DNA of 64,000 bases from Arthrobacter sp. AFG20 (GCF_002892795.1 NZ_PJMC01000008.1:62001-126000); one strand, 5' to 3'; positions 9,023 through 17,409 are shown, counted from the first letter of the stretch. Translations and numbers: made by a program. Notes: a model not told the origin generated them from the sequence alone.

Positions 9023-9669
9023 GCACGCTGGAGGCGGACCAGGAACCCGTTGCACCGAGGAAGCTGCGCCCCGGCCGGACCAATGCCACAAAGCAGAAGC
9101 TGTTCGAGGCATCCATGGACCTGATCGGGGAACGCGGTGCGTCAGGTGTGACGGTGGACGAGATCGCCGCTGCGGCCGGCGTGTCCAAGGGGACCGTCTA
9201 CTACAACTTCGGCAGCAAGTCCGACCTGATCGCCCAGCTCCTGCGGCACGGCGTCGACATCCTCGAGGCCCGGCTGCTCAGCGTGACGGGCGGGACGGCG
9301 GACCCTCTGGCCGGCATGGAGGCGATGGTCGGCCAGGCCATGGATTTCATGGCCGAGTACCCGTCCTTCGCCAGGCTGTGGGTGGGCGAGCAGTGGCGCA
9401 CGCCGAGCGAATGGCAGGACACGTTCGCCGAACTCCGGACCCGGCTGCTGCAGGTGATCGGCACGGCAATCGAAAGCGTTGCTGCGCAGTACCCGGTGGA
9501 TGCCACCATTTCCCGGGGAAGCCTGGAAGCGGCCGTGTTTGGCGCCTGCTTTGTGGTGGGGCTGGACCGCCAGACATACAACCCCGAACGGAGCCGTGAC
9601 CAAAGCGTTGCAGCCATCATGACAATCATGCGCGGCTACGTGCTGAAGGGGCACGATCCTCAGGGATGA
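9019..9669 (+). CDS. TetR/AcrR family transcriptional regulator
   Basis: The 216-residue product has an N-terminal helix-turn-helix at about residues 22-68, including GVTVDEIAAAAGVSKGTVYYNFGSKSDL broken across helices. A C-terminal ligand-binding helical domain follows. It overlaps the YhgE gene by 4 bp and is overlapped by the next gene by 4 bp, so the whole set is one translationally coupled operon. The palindrome at 6202-6221 is its probable binding site. Confidence 0.92.
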   Translation: MSTLEADQEPVAPRKLRPGRTNATKQKLFEASMDLIGERGASGVTVDEIAAAAGVSKGTVYYNFGSKSDLIAQLLRHGVDILEARLLSVTGGTADPLAGMEAMVGQAMDFMAEYPSFARLWVGEQWRTPSEWQDTFAELRTRLLQVIGTAIESVAAQYPVDATISRGSLEAAVFGACFVVGLDRQTYNPERSRDQSVAAIMTIMRGYVLKGHDPQG

Positions 9670-10373
9670 TTAGTCCCATGCGTCACATGGGTAACAGCGG
9701 AAAGACAGCGATCGGTGCGTTTACCGCGGCGGCAGGTCTGCTGGTGCTGACGTCCATCACGCTCGAGGAAGCGGCGCTGGTTGCATTCCTCGGCGCCGTG
9801 GCCGTGGGATACGTTGCGTCCGTGGCGGAAGCCTTTGCCCGCCACCGTTATCTTGCCCTGCTGGCGGGCGGGGTGGGAACCAGCCTGTTCATCGGGTGCG
9901 GCATCGCCTTCCTGCGCACATGGGGACTCGCCTTCAACCAGGATGCTGGCGCTCTGGGCCAGGCCGTGAGCACCCGGGACTCGGACATCTACTTCTACCT
10001 TGCGGCGGCCTCGGGATGCCTGACGCTGCTGGTGCTGTTCTGCGCGGCGGTCTGGCCGTCCCGGAGGCGGCTGCAGCACGAAGAACTCACGCGAGCCACC
10101 GGCACGGCCAGGGCTGCTGGCATGGCCAAGTCCCGGAGCACAAGCCCGGCCCGCACCGCCAAAAGGCCGGCTCCCGCGTCCACCACCCGGGCGCCCCAAG
10201 CACCGCCCCGTCCTGCAGCGAGGCTTCCCGCAGGCGCCCGGCAACCCGCCCAGCGAACAGGCCAGCAAAAGCCAGCCCAGCGGACAGGCGCACAAAGGCC
10301 TACCGCACCACGCTCTTCCGGCCCGCGTATGAACAGCACCGGGACATCGGACGGAAGCAAGCCTCGTCGCTGA
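9666..10373 (+). CDS. Small membrane protein with basic Pro/Ala-rich tail
   Basis: I do not recognise this 235-residue protein. About four hydrophobic helices lie in the first 135 residues (around 13-33, 37-58, 62-82 and 108-130). A tail of about 100 residues rich in Ala, Pro, Arg and Thr follows, probably cytoplasmic and disordered, with repeated QRTG-type segments. Its ATG overlaps the TetR stop (ATGA), so it belongs to the same operon. A second ATG 12 bases later is possible. Confidence 0.7.
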   Translation: MISPMRHMGNSGKTAIGAFTAAAGLLVLTSITLEEAALVAFLGAVAVGYVASVAEAFARHRYLALLAGGVGTSLFIGCGIAFLRTWGLAFNQDAGALGQAVSTRDSDIYFYLAAASGCLTLLVLFCAAVWPSRRRLQHEELTRATGTARAAGMAKSRSTSPARTAKRPAPASTTRAPQAPPRPAARLPAGARQPAQRTGQQKPAQRTGAQRPTAPRSSGPRMNSTGTSDGSKPRR

Positions 10374-10410
10374 ACCCGGCAAGGCGCAGTCCGACGGCGG
10401 CGCGGCGCGG

Positions 10411-10938
10411 CTAGTGTGCGCGGGGAACCTTGAAGTGCGTGAGCTTGGCATCCTGGCCATCCAGCTCCGCCCAGGGCTTCTCGGTCTCCAGCACGGTCAG
10501 CCCGCTGGTGGGAAACCGCGTTGCGGCATCCATGTAGGCGTCGTGATTGGAATCCCGCGAGGCCAGGTGCATGGCCAGGTCCTGCACGCCGGGCATGTGG
10601 GAGATCACCATCAGCGTGGTCACGGTGTCCGGCACGTGGTTAATGACCGCAAGCATGCGCAGTGCGGAGGCGCCGTAGAGCCCGTCCTCAAGTTTCGGCG
10701 TCGGAGCCTTCTCGCCGAGTTCGCTGCACACCCACGTGCACGTCTGCCGGGTTCGCAGAGAACTGGAGCACAGGATGAAATCCGGGACGATTTTGTGCTT
10801 GAGCAGCCATTTGCCCGCCAGCGGGGCCTCGCGGTGGCCGCGCTCCTCCAGGGGACGCTCATGGTCCGCCACCCCGCCCGGCCAGTCCGCTTTGGCGTGG
10901 CGCATAAGGACCAGCCGCTTCTTATGGTGCGCACTCAT
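10411..10938 (-). CDS. sixA: SixA-like histidine phosphatase
   Basis: The 175-residue protein is of the histidine phosphatase superfamily. The catalytic motif RHAKADW holds Arg13-His14 close to the N terminus, as in SixA, which removes phosphate from phosphohistidine. A second histidine is in ISHMPG. Length matches SixA. The substrate here is unknown. The gene is convergent with the membrane protein gene and apparently leaderless: TAGGGT is six bases before ATG. Confidence 0.88.
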   Translation of the reverse strand: MSAHHKKRLVLMRHAKADWPGGVADHERPLEERGHREAPLAGKWLLKHKIVPDFILCSSSLRTRQTCTWVCSELGEKAPTPKLEDGLYGASALRMLAVINHVPDTVTTLMVISHMPGVQDLAMHLASRDSNHDAYMDAATRFPTSGLTVLETEKPWAELDGQDAKLTHFKVPRAH

Positions 10939-10950
10939 GGACTCACCCTA
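10939..10950 (-). promoter_or_regulatory. -10 hexamer of a leaderless sixA transcript
   Basis: On the minus strand TAGGGT (complement of 10945-10950) is followed by GAGTCC and then the ATG of sixA. Confidence 0.5.
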
Positions 10951-11003
10951 CTAGCCGCGGAGGCCAGTGCTCGATGGCCCCGAGGAACGAAGGAGGAAGA
11001 GAG

Positions 11004-11047
11004 CTGGCCGGATTCCTTGTCCGAGCTTGCGAGGTCAAGGAAGCCAG
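11004..11047. repeat. Nested hairpin repeat with GAGCTTGCGA loop, copy 2
   Basis: The outer stem is CTGGC (11004-11008) with GCCAG (11043-11047), the inner stem TTCCTTG (11013-11019) with CAAGGAA (11036-11042). The apical CGAGCTTGCGAG is identical to the copy at 1570-1616, while the stems are unrelated in sequence. It lies 3' of the winged-helix gene and may end its transcript. Confidence 0.65.
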
Positions 11048-11095
11048 CGAACGCTAAGGCACGGCAGAAAGCCGCTTTGGCGCGTCGCTTAAGGA

Positions 11096-11971
11096 CTAGA
11101 TCGAGTACTCCGGAGCGGCCCAGACAACGACCTCCGGGTGCTCATAGAAGCGGTAGCCCTGGCCACGGACGGTACGCACGGTGTTGGCGAGGCGGCCGAG
11201 TTTGGAGCGCAGGCGGCGGATGTGGACGTCGATGGTGCGCTCGTTAGGTACCTCTTCGGCGTTCCGCCACAGGCCCTCGAGCAGTTCGTCGCGGCCCACG
11301 GTGCGGGTGCCGTTCTCAACGAGGTAGTTGAGCAGTTCGAATTCCTTGAACGTCAGGTTCAGGGACTCGCCGTCGAGGTGCACCTCGCGGCGGGCGAGAT
11401 CGATCAGGACACCCGACGGGCGGGGATCCTGGGCCGGCTGCACGCGGGCGGTCTCGGTGCGCTGCCGGGCATTGACGGTGGGGTCGCCGAAGGTGGAACG
11501 GACGACGTCGAGCGCCGAACCGGGGGCGCTGGACGGCGCCACAGCGACGGCCGCGTAGCTCTCGGCTCCAGTAACCAGCGACTGGGCATAAGCCCGGATT
11601 TCCTGGGCGAGCTTGGCGATCGAGGTGCCGGCAGCAGCCGCGGTTTCCTCATCAATGCCCATGTACAGGACGAACCCGCGGGCAACGTTTTCATTGGGTA
11701 CGGCGCGGACCGGCGCGGCGGCGGCCGGGGCCACAACAGGCGTGGGCGCGGTGAGCGGCGCGGCTTCGTCAGTCTGGACGGCGCGCAGCTGGCCGTACGA
11801 GTTCGGGTTGTAGCCCTGGGGTGCGTAACCCGGGGCGGCGGGAACGCTGTTGGCCTGGCCACCCGGGGCGAAGGCCGGGCGGGCGCCGAATCCCTGCCGC
11901 AGACCCGATGCCTGGCCTGCTTTGTTGGCGTTACGGACTGAGATGTGGACGTATCCGGATGCAACTGACAT
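11096..11971 (-). CDS. Winged-helix (OmpR/PhoB-type) protein without a receiver domain
   Basis: The 291-residue protein has a C-terminal DNA-binding domain at about residues 185-280, with LTFKEFELLNYLVENGTR, the recognition part TIDVHIRRLRSKLG and the wing VRTVRGQGYRFY. The N-terminal 100 residues are Pro/Ala/Gly-rich. A middle segment (about 98-140) is folded, but no aspartate-phosphorylation pocket is visible, so activity is probably not set by a histidine kinase. The ATG follows GAGG at nine bases. A 0.6 kb AT-richer region with direct repeats lies upstream and suggests autoregulation. Confidence 0.82.
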   Translation of the reverse strand: MSVASGYVHISVRNANKAGQASGLRQGFGARPAFAPGGQANSVPAAPGYAPQGYNPNSYGQLRAVQTDEAAPLTAPTPVVAPAAAAPVRAVPNENVARGFVLYMGIDEETAAAAGTSIAKLAQEIRAYAQSLVTGAESYAAVAVAPSSAPGSALDVVRSTFGDPTVNARQRTETARVQPAQDPRPSGVLIDLARREVHLDGESLNLTFKEFELLNYLVENGTRTVGRDELLEGLWRNAEEVPNERTIDVHIRRLRSKLGRLANTVRTVRGQGYRFYEHPEVVVWAAPEYSI

Positions 11972-12205
11972 GAATGCTTACCTCAATGTGAATGGCCGTC
12001 ATCGCGGCTCGAATGCTTGAGTCCCCGCAATGATTTTGGGGAGGGGCGCCCTACGCTGGGCCGGGGGGCGAATGCCTAAAAACTTCGTGGGGTGGTGAAA
12101 GTTAGGCGTGCATTCGACAACAGCGCATGTCGGCAGCAGCTGGTGTGCTGGGCCAATGTTCTGCGGCTGCAGGTGCTGTTGAGTTCTTGTTCACATTTGA
12201 AAGTG

Positions 12206-12240
12206 TGCAACGTAACAATGAAAACTTGCAAGTAACAATG
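12206..12240. promoter_or_regulatory. Direct repeat pair, about two helical turns apart
   Basis: TGCAACGTAACAATG (12206-12220) and TGCAAGTAACAATG (12227-12240) share TGCAA and GTAACAATG; the starts are 21 bases apart. OmpR/PhoB-type proteins bind direct repeats on one DNA face, so the winged-helix product of the next gene is a natural candidate. This is inference. Confidence 0.5.
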
Positions 12241-12279
12241 GACGGAACTGTCCGTATGCTGAGACAAACCGCGCCTTTG

Positions 12280-12293
12280 TGTGATAAATCACA
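12280..12293. promoter_or_regulatory. TGTGAT-AA-ATCACA palindrome
   Basis: Six-base arms around AA. It resembles a CRP half-site pair, but the spacing is N4 between TGTGA and TCACA rather than the usual N6, so the binding protein is uncertain. Confidence 0.4.
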
Positions 12294-12583
12294 GTTTTGC
12301 GGCTGGTCGATTTTTCAATTTATTTTCCTGAACGGACGGTCGGAAAGCTGCTCTTGCGGAATCTTCTTCGATTTTTCCAGCAAAACTCACTGAATATTCA
12401 ATGGCATTAGAGTTGCCGAAAACCCGCAGCCCGGATTCGTTGGTTGTCCAGCTATGACGCGCTCCGGACGAAGAATTTTCCGCCGAGCGCGGGTTGGGGC
12501 TGTGGTCAAGTTCGTAGAACGACGGCGGCAGCGCCCCTTCGCCTGGGCGCCGCCTTTCCGCATCCATCAGCTCGGCTGGGCAA

Positions 12584-13609
12584 TCAGCTCGACTGGCCGG
12601 TGCCGCTGGTTCCTCCTGACTGCGTGCTCCCGCCTGATCCGGTGCCTCCGCCCGACTGCGCGCTGGTGCCGCTCACCTGCACACTCTCCGCAGGAAACGC
12701 CGAGCCGTCCTTGCCGGCCACAATCCTCACAGCGGCTCCAGTAACGATGTCGGCCACTGTCCGGTCGCCGGTTGCCGACTGTTGGCGCCGCTGCAGCATG
12801 TTGCTCACCACCGTGTCGTCGCTGAGCGTGTAAGTGCGGGTGAACCCGTCGGCGCTCTTCACTGTGACCGAACCGGAGGAAACGGCGGAAACAGTGCCGA
12901 GCTGCGCCACCTTGGTGACGTACTTCCCGTTCTCCTCGACGACGTACTCCGAATGGACGGCCGCGGAAACGCCGCTGCCCATGCCGCCGAGGCCGTTGGG
13001 CGCGAAGTCGCCTCCCTGTCCTGGCGCCGTTCCGCTTCCCGGCGACTGCAGGCCCGGACCGCCCATCGACCCGCCGTCCTGCGGCAGGCCGCCCTGGCTC
13101 AAACCGCCCTGCGTTCCACCCTGCGCCAACCCGCCCTGGGCACCTGCGGCCGTTCCGCCGGCAGCGGCAGCGTTGCTGCCCAAACCGTAAACGGTGGCTC
13201 CGGCGCCAGCGGCAAGAACCGTAGCCGCACCGGCCACGACCAGCCCACGCTTCATGGTCCAGGGCTTGCCGCCGCCGCCCGGACCTCCCGCTTTTCCGGC
13301 CAACGTCGGCCCACCCCAGCCCGCGTGCGGGGCCTGGTAGTTCGTGGTTTGGGAGTTGAGATCGGCCGCCGGGGCGGCAGAGTCCGGCACGGCGGCGGGC
13401 GGTGCGGCATTCGAGGCGGCGCTGCCCGAGGAGAACGTGCCCAGGGAGGTCACCGGTTCAGTGTCGGGTTCGGCAGCTCGGGCAGGCCCGGCCCCGGAAC
13501 CGGCATCCCGGCCGGCCCCCGGCCCTGGCTGGTATGAGTACTTATCCGGCTGCGGCGCCGGAGGCAGGGGTGTGGTTTCTGGAACAGGTGTGTGCTGCTG
13601 TCCGCTCAT
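12584..13609 (-). CDS. Single-pass membrane protein with DUF5666-like external domain
   Basis: The 341-residue product has a Pro/Ala-rich cytoplasmic N terminus of about 130 residues and one membrane helix (GLVVAGAATVLAAGAGATVY). A Gly/Gln-rich spacer follows with repeated GGLxQGG units. The small beta-rich external domain includes YVVEENGKYVTKVAQLG and the pattern GTVSAVSSGSVTVKSADG, resembling DUF5666. The tail is Gly/Ser/Thr-rich. I chose the ATG at 13609, which has AAGGAG at good spacing, over an upstream extension. It is divergent from the two-component system, so it may be its target. Function unknown. Confidence 0.75.
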   Translation of the reverse strand: MSGQQHTPVPETTPLPPAPQPDKYSYQPGPGAGRDAGSGAGPARAAEPDTEPVTSLGTFSSGSAASNAAPPAAVPDSAAPAADLNSQTTNYQAPHAGWGGPTLAGKAGGPGGGGKPWTMKRGLVVAGAATVLAAGAGATVYGLGSNAAAAGGTAAGAQGGLAQGGTQGGLSQGGLPQDGGSMGGPGLQSPGSGTAPGQGGDFAPNGLGGMGSGVSAAVHSEYVVEENGKYVTKVAQLGTVSAVSSGSVTVKSADGFTRTYTLSDDTVVSNMLQRRQQSATGDRTVADIVTGAAVRIVAGKDGSAFPAESVQVSGTSAQSGGGTGSGGSTQSGGTSGTGQSS

Positions 13610-13750
13610 TGCGGTCTCCTTAGGGGTGCGGACGTGTCCGTACCAGACTGGAAAGCCTTCCTGTGATTGGCCTGTGCGGCGCAAGGGCCATGCCTGTGAC
13701 CTGAAAAATGCGTACACGGCGCCTTTCAGCTCGCTAGGCTGGGATTCACA

Positions 13751-13780
13751 GCCGGCGCACAGGGTTGCCAAAGCGCCGGC
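13751..13780. promoter_or_regulatory. Inverted repeat upstream of the response regulator
   Basis: GCCGGCGC (13751-13758) and GCGCCGGC (13773-13780) form a perfect inverted repeat with a 14-base spacer, ending 14 bases before the ribosome-binding site. It could be an operator or a leader hairpin. Confidence 0.4.
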
Positions 13781-13806
13781 TAATCACCAGAACGGAGAGT
13801 TGTCAC

Positions 13807-14547
13807 ATGGCCACTTCGCACTCCATGACCAACAACCTTCCCCAGCTGACCCACCCGGACGGATCCCCCATCCGCGCCCTGGTGGTCGACGACGAGCCGA
13901 GCCTCTCAGAACTTATGAGCATGGGCCTGCGCATGGCTGGCTGGTCCGTCGCCATCGCTGCCGATGGTCCGGAGGCGGTGAAGCTCGCCAAGGAGTTCCG
14001 CCCGGACGTGCTGGTGCTTGACGTGATGCTTCCCGGGTTCGACGGCGTCGAGCTCCTGGGCAGGATCCGCGCCTTCGCGCCGGAAGTCCCGGCCCTGTTC
14101 CTCACCGCAAAGGACGCGGTACAGGACCGCATCGTGGGCCTCGCCGCGGGCGGCGACGACTACGTCACCAAGCCGTTCAGCATGGAGGAAGTCCTGCTGC
14201 GCCTGCACCGGCTGGTCCAGCGTTCCGGCGTCGCCGCCATGGATTCCGCCGAGCTTGTGGTGGGCGACCTCGTCCTGAACCTCGACACGCGCGAAGTCAC
14301 CCGCGCCGGCGACGAGCTGCAGTTGACAGCCACCCAGTTCGAGCTGCTGCGCTACCTCATGGAGAACCCCAAGCGCGTGGTCAGCAAGGCCCAGATCCTG
14401 GACCGGGTGTGGAACTACGACTTCGGCGGCCAGGCCAACATCGTCGAACTGTACATCTCCTACCTGCGCAAAAAGGTGGATGCCGTGCACCCGCCGATGA
14501 TCCACACGGTCCGCGGCGCGGGCTACGTCATCAAGCCGGCAGAGTAG
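13807..14547 (+). CDS. OmpR-family response regulator
   Basis: The 246-residue protein has a receiver domain with acidic Asp28-Asp29, phospho-acceptor Asp72 in LVLDVMLPG, a Thr in LFLTAKD and the lysine in YVTKPF. The C-terminal winged helix has LTATQFELLRYLMENP, VELYISYLRKKVD and VRGAGYVI. The ATG at 13807 follows GGAGAG; an in-frame upstream start at 13765 has no such site. The kinase gene follows after three bases. Domain layout resembles mycobacterial TrcR and TcrX; the signal is unknown. Confidence 0.94.
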   Translation: MATSHSMTNNLPQLTHPDGSPIRALVVDDEPSLSELMSMGLRMAGWSVAIAADGPEAVKLAKEFRPDVLVLDVMLPGFDGVELLGRIRAFAPEVPALFLTAKDAVQDRIVGLAAGGDDYVTKPFSMEEVLLRLHRLVQRSGVAAMDSAELVVGDLVLNLDTREVTRAGDELQLTATQFELLRYLMENPKRVVSKAQILDRVWNYDFGGQANIVELYISYLRKKVDAVHPPMIHTVRGAGYVIKPAE

Positions 14548-14550
14548 GCC

Positions 14551-16164
14551 GTGGCAAACCTTTCCGGTGCAACCCGTACCCAGCGCCGAAGCTGGCTGAA
14601 GCCGGACACCTGGCACCTCCGTACGCGCCTGGTCCTCGTTGCCATGGCGCTTTTGGTGGCCATTTGCGGCGCGATCGGCCTGTTCAGCTACGCCTCGATG
14701 GACTCCTATTTGACCCAGCAGCTGGACAAGCAGCTCTCGGAGGCGGCCCATCGCTCCAGCGAGTTCGGCCGGCCGCCCCAGGGCAATCCTGGCACCAAGC
14801 CCGATCCGCTGGGAGCCCGTGGCCAGCGGATCGGCACCGTGACGGCCCGGATCGAGGACGGCACGGTCATCAGCGCAGGTTTCATTGCCACGGACGCCAC
14901 CCTTGCCTCGCTGTCCGCCGCGGACGACCAGGTCCTCCTGGAGCTCCGCCGCGACGGCGTGCCCGTAGAGCGCACACTGTCCTCCGGCACCTACCGCCTG
15001 GTCGCCGCCCAGGCGCCTTACGGCGACGTCATCGTCACCGGACTCCCGCTCGCGGAAAAGCAGAACACCCTGACATCGCTGGTGTGGACGATTACCATCG
15101 TCTCGCTGGGCGGCCTCGTGCTGATCGGCCTTGCCGGGACGGTGCTCATCCGCCGCACCATGAAACCGCTGGAGCAGCTCTCCGAGGTGGCCACCCAGGT
15201 GTCACGCCTGCCGCTGGACGCCGGTGAGGTGGCACTCGCCGTCCGCGTCCCGCCGTCGAACGCCCATCCCGGAACTGAAGTGGGCAGCGTGGGTCACGCC
15301 CTGAACCAGATGCTGGACAACGTGTCCAACGCTTTGGAGGCGCGGCAGGAAAGCGAAATGAAGGTGCGGCAGTTCGTGGCGGACGCCTCCCATGAGCTCC
15401 GCACGCCGCTCACGGCCATCCGCGGCTACACGGAGCTGATGCGCATGACCGAAAAATTCACTCCGGACGGCCAGCGGTCCCTGGCACGCGTGCAGAGCCA
15501 GTCGGAACGCATGACCGCCCTGGTGGAGGACCTCTTGCTGCTGGCCCGGCTCGACGACGGGCAGCCGCTTAAGCTCAGCGACGTGGACCTTACGCAGCTC
15601 GTGATTGAGACCGTCAGCGACGAAAAAGTCATGGCACCGGACCGGGCGTGGCACCTCGACCTTCCCGAGGAACCGGTGTCGGTCAGGGGCGATGCCTCGC
15701 AGCTGCACCAGGTGCTGGTCAACCTGCTCTCGAATGCCCGCAAGCACACGGCCCCCGGGACCACAGTCACCACCGGGGTCATGCGCTCGGCGGACGGCAG
15801 CGCTGTGATTACGGTCACGGACGACGGCGCCGGCATCCCGCCCGAATTCGTGGACAAGGTCTTCGCGCGTTTCGCCCGCGCAGACGCGTCACGTGCGACG
15901 CCCGCGCAGGCTTCCCTTGCGCCTGCTTCGGCAACGGCGAAGGGTTCCCCTGCCGGTGGCGTGGGCGCGCAAACGGCCCTCCGTACCGCGGTTTCGCAGG
16001 GAGATCCGGGGGTGGCGTCGGCCGAGGGAACCAGCGGCCTGGGCCTGTCCATTGTGCAGTCCATCGTGGCGGCGCATGGCGGCACAGTGGAGGTCACATC
16101 CCGGCCTGGCCGGACAGAATTTGCCGTCCGGCTGCCCACGCAAGGCGCCGCGCCGTCGTCGTGA
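14551..16164 (+). CDS. Sensor histidine kinase with enlarged ATP lid
   Basis: The 537-residue kinase has membrane helices at about residues 25-48 and 176-200 enclosing an external sensor of about 125 residues. A HAMP region follows, then the phospho-acceptor His281 in DASHELRTPLTAI. The N box LLSNARKH and G1 DDGAGIP are present. Between the F box (FARFARAD, near 440) and G2 (GTSGLGLSIV, near 493) lies an Ala/Gly/Pro-rich insert of about 45 residues, where relatives have around 7. GTG start. It forms an operon with the response regulator. Confidence 0.93.
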   Translation: MANLSGATRTQRRSWLKPDTWHLRTRLVLVAMALLVAICGAIGLFSYASMDSYLTQQLDKQLSEAAHRSSEFGRPPQGNPGTKPDPLGARGQRIGTVTARIEDGTVISAGFIATDATLASLSAADDQVLLELRRDGVPVERTLSSGTYRLVAAQAPYGDVIVTGLPLAEKQNTLTSLVWTITIVSLGGLVLIGLAGTVLIRRTMKPLEQLSEVATQVSRLPLDAGEVALAVRVPPSNAHPGTEVGSVGHALNQMLDNVSNALEARQESEMKVRQFVADASHELRTPLTAIRGYTELMRMTEKFTPDGQRSLARVQSQSERMTALVEDLLLLARLDDGQPLKLSDVDLTQLVIETVSDEKVMAPDRAWHLDLPEEPVSVRGDASQLHQVLVNLLSNARKHTAPGTTVTTGVMRSADGSAVITVTDDGAGIPPEFVDKVFARFARADASRATPAQASLAPASATAKGSPAGGVGAQTALRTAVSQGDPGVASAEGTSGLGLSIVQSIVAAHGGTVEVTSRPGRTEFAVRLPTQGAAPSS

Positions 16165-16238
16165 TGTCCGTTACCTAAATGTGACTTAACCAGAAGCCTC
16201 CTGTACCGTCGATAGAGTGCGGCCGCCACTAGAGCCGC

Positions 16239-16411
16239 ATGTCCGGATTGACGCCCAGCTCTGCCGCTTCCCGGATTCCGCTAGTTCAGGCAGAGGCGGG
16301 GGAACCAGAGTCCCGGGCTTTCCGCATTAGCCCTTGGGGTGAAGCCGACACGTGAATTTTCCGTGCGGCCGGATGACCTCATCCGAACCCGACAGCTAAC
16401 TCCGCAGGTGT
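16239..16411 (+). promoter_or_regulatory. Cyclic di-AMP riboswitch (ydaO-yuaA type)
   Basis: The leader carries the conserved elements of this class in order: GACGCCCAGCTCTGCCG (from 16250), GGCGGGGGAACCA (from 16295), GGGGTGAAGCC (from 16336) and CCGACAGCTAACTCCG (from 16389). In actinobacteria this riboswitch controls resuscitation-promoting and cell-wall hydrolase genes, matching the gene 17 bases downstream. High c-di-AMP normally turns expression off. The exact 5' edge is uncertain. Confidence 0.88.
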
Positions 16412-16427
16412 TGAGAGGCAATCCACC

Positions 16428-17309
16428 ATGTCTGAATTTGAGACTCAGGCGCGCCCTGAACGCGCCTCCGAGCAGTCCGACCGCAAGATTTCCCGTCACC
16501 GTGCAGAGCCGGTCCGGCCTGCGACGGCCTGGGGCCGTTTGACCGCGAGCCTTCCGTCCTTCGGGCGCCGGGCAGCAGTCCTGACCACCGCTGCCGCCGT
16601 GCTCGTTGGCGTCGGGGCCGCAGGCCAGGCGGCTGACCAGGCTGCGCCTTCCGCCACTCAGCCGACCGCAACCACCGCTGACGCCGGGCAGACCCTGAGC
16701 TTCGACAAGACGCTGATCTCCGCCCTGCCCGCCCCGTCCGCGGCGTCCATCGCGCCGCAGTCCTCGTCCCAGGCTGCCGCCGACAAGGCAGCCACCACGA
16801 AGGCCGCCGCCGCAAAGGCTGCCGCCGCACGGACTGCCGCCGCCAAGGCAGCCACCGCGAAGGCCGCCGCCGCTGCCAACGCCGCCGCGGTTGCCAAGGC
16901 CAACGCCGACGCTCAGGCAGCCGCCGCCAAGGCAGCCGCTGCTAAGGTCGCCGCCGCGAAGGCTGCTGCCAGGGCCAAGGCCGCTGCACCTGTGGCCCTG
17001 AACGATCCCGCCGGCGCACAGGCCTACGCGGCCAGCAAGCTGGGGTCCTTCGGCTGGTCCGCAGACCAGATGCAGTGCCTGAAGCGGCTCTGGACGAAGG
17101 AATCGGAATGGCGCACCACGGCCACCAACGCGAGCAGCGGCGCCTACGGCATTGTCCAGTCACTGCCCGCCGAGAAGATGGCGACCGCTGGGGCGGACTA
17201 CCGCACCAACTACCGCACCCAAATCAACTGGGGCCTGGACTACATCAAGGAGCGCTATGACTCCCCGTGCGGCGCGCTGAACTGGCACCTCGCCCACAAC
17301 TGGTACTGA
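16428..17309 (+). CDS. Secreted transglycosylase-like / resuscitation-factor-like protein
   Basis: The 293-residue protein has a long basic N terminus, then a hydrophobic export segment (about residues 48-66). An Ala/Lys-rich repeat region (about 110-188, AKAAAAKAA type) probably spans the cell wall. The C-terminal domain of about 100 residues has the glutamate in WTKESEWRTTATN, SGAYGIVQSLP and a final NWY, as in lytic transglycosylase-like domains of actinobacterial Rpf relatives. It should cleave peptidoglycan during growth or resuscitation. GAGAGG precedes the ATG. The c-di-AMP riboswitch in its leader links it to osmotic and wall status. Confidence 0.88.
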   Translation: MSEFETQARPERASEQSDRKISRHRAEPVRPATAWGRLTASLPSFGRRAAVLTTAAAVLVGVGAAGQAADQAAPSATQPTATTADAGQTLSFDKTLISALPAPSAASIAPQSSSQAAADKAATTKAAAAKAAAARTAAAKAATAKAAAAANAAAVAKANADAQAAAAKAAAAKVAAAKAAARAKAAAPVALNDPAGAQAYAASKLGSFGWSADQMQCLKRLWTKESEWRTTATNASSGAYGIVQSLPAEKMATAGADYRTNYRTQINWGLDYIKERYDSPCGALNWHLAHNWY

Positions 17310-17379
17310 GAGTTCCCGCGGCCAAGCCGGCCGATGACGAGCATTTTGCACCGCTTTAGGGTGACCGTCTAAAGGCCGA

Positions 17380-17409
17380 GGGCCCCGGATCCGCTAGGAT
17401 CCGGGGCCC
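17380..17409 (+). terminator. Terminator after the transglycosylase gene
   Basis: Perfect 13 bp stem GGGCCCCGGATCC / GGATCCGGGGCCC with loop GCTA, followed by TTCT. It lies 70 bases after the stop codon and ends the riboswitch-controlled unit. Confidence 0.88.

Larger units (their letters stand above)
11972..12583. other. 612 bp intergenic control region
   Basis: No gene is supported here. The region is clearly richer in A and T than its surroundings, above all at 12060-12410. It holds paired direct repeats (12206-12240), the palindrome TGTGAT-AA-ATCACA (12280-12293) and the perfect palindrome TGAATATTCA (12391-12400). It separates the winged-helix gene from the 3' end of the membrane protein gene; both are on the minus strand. 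Confidence 0.6.

Noticed and set aside
16788..16985. Ala/Lys repeats in the transglycosylase gene as a mobile or CRISPR-like repeat
   Set aside because: Irregular codon-level repetition of a wall-spanning linker; no spacer structure.
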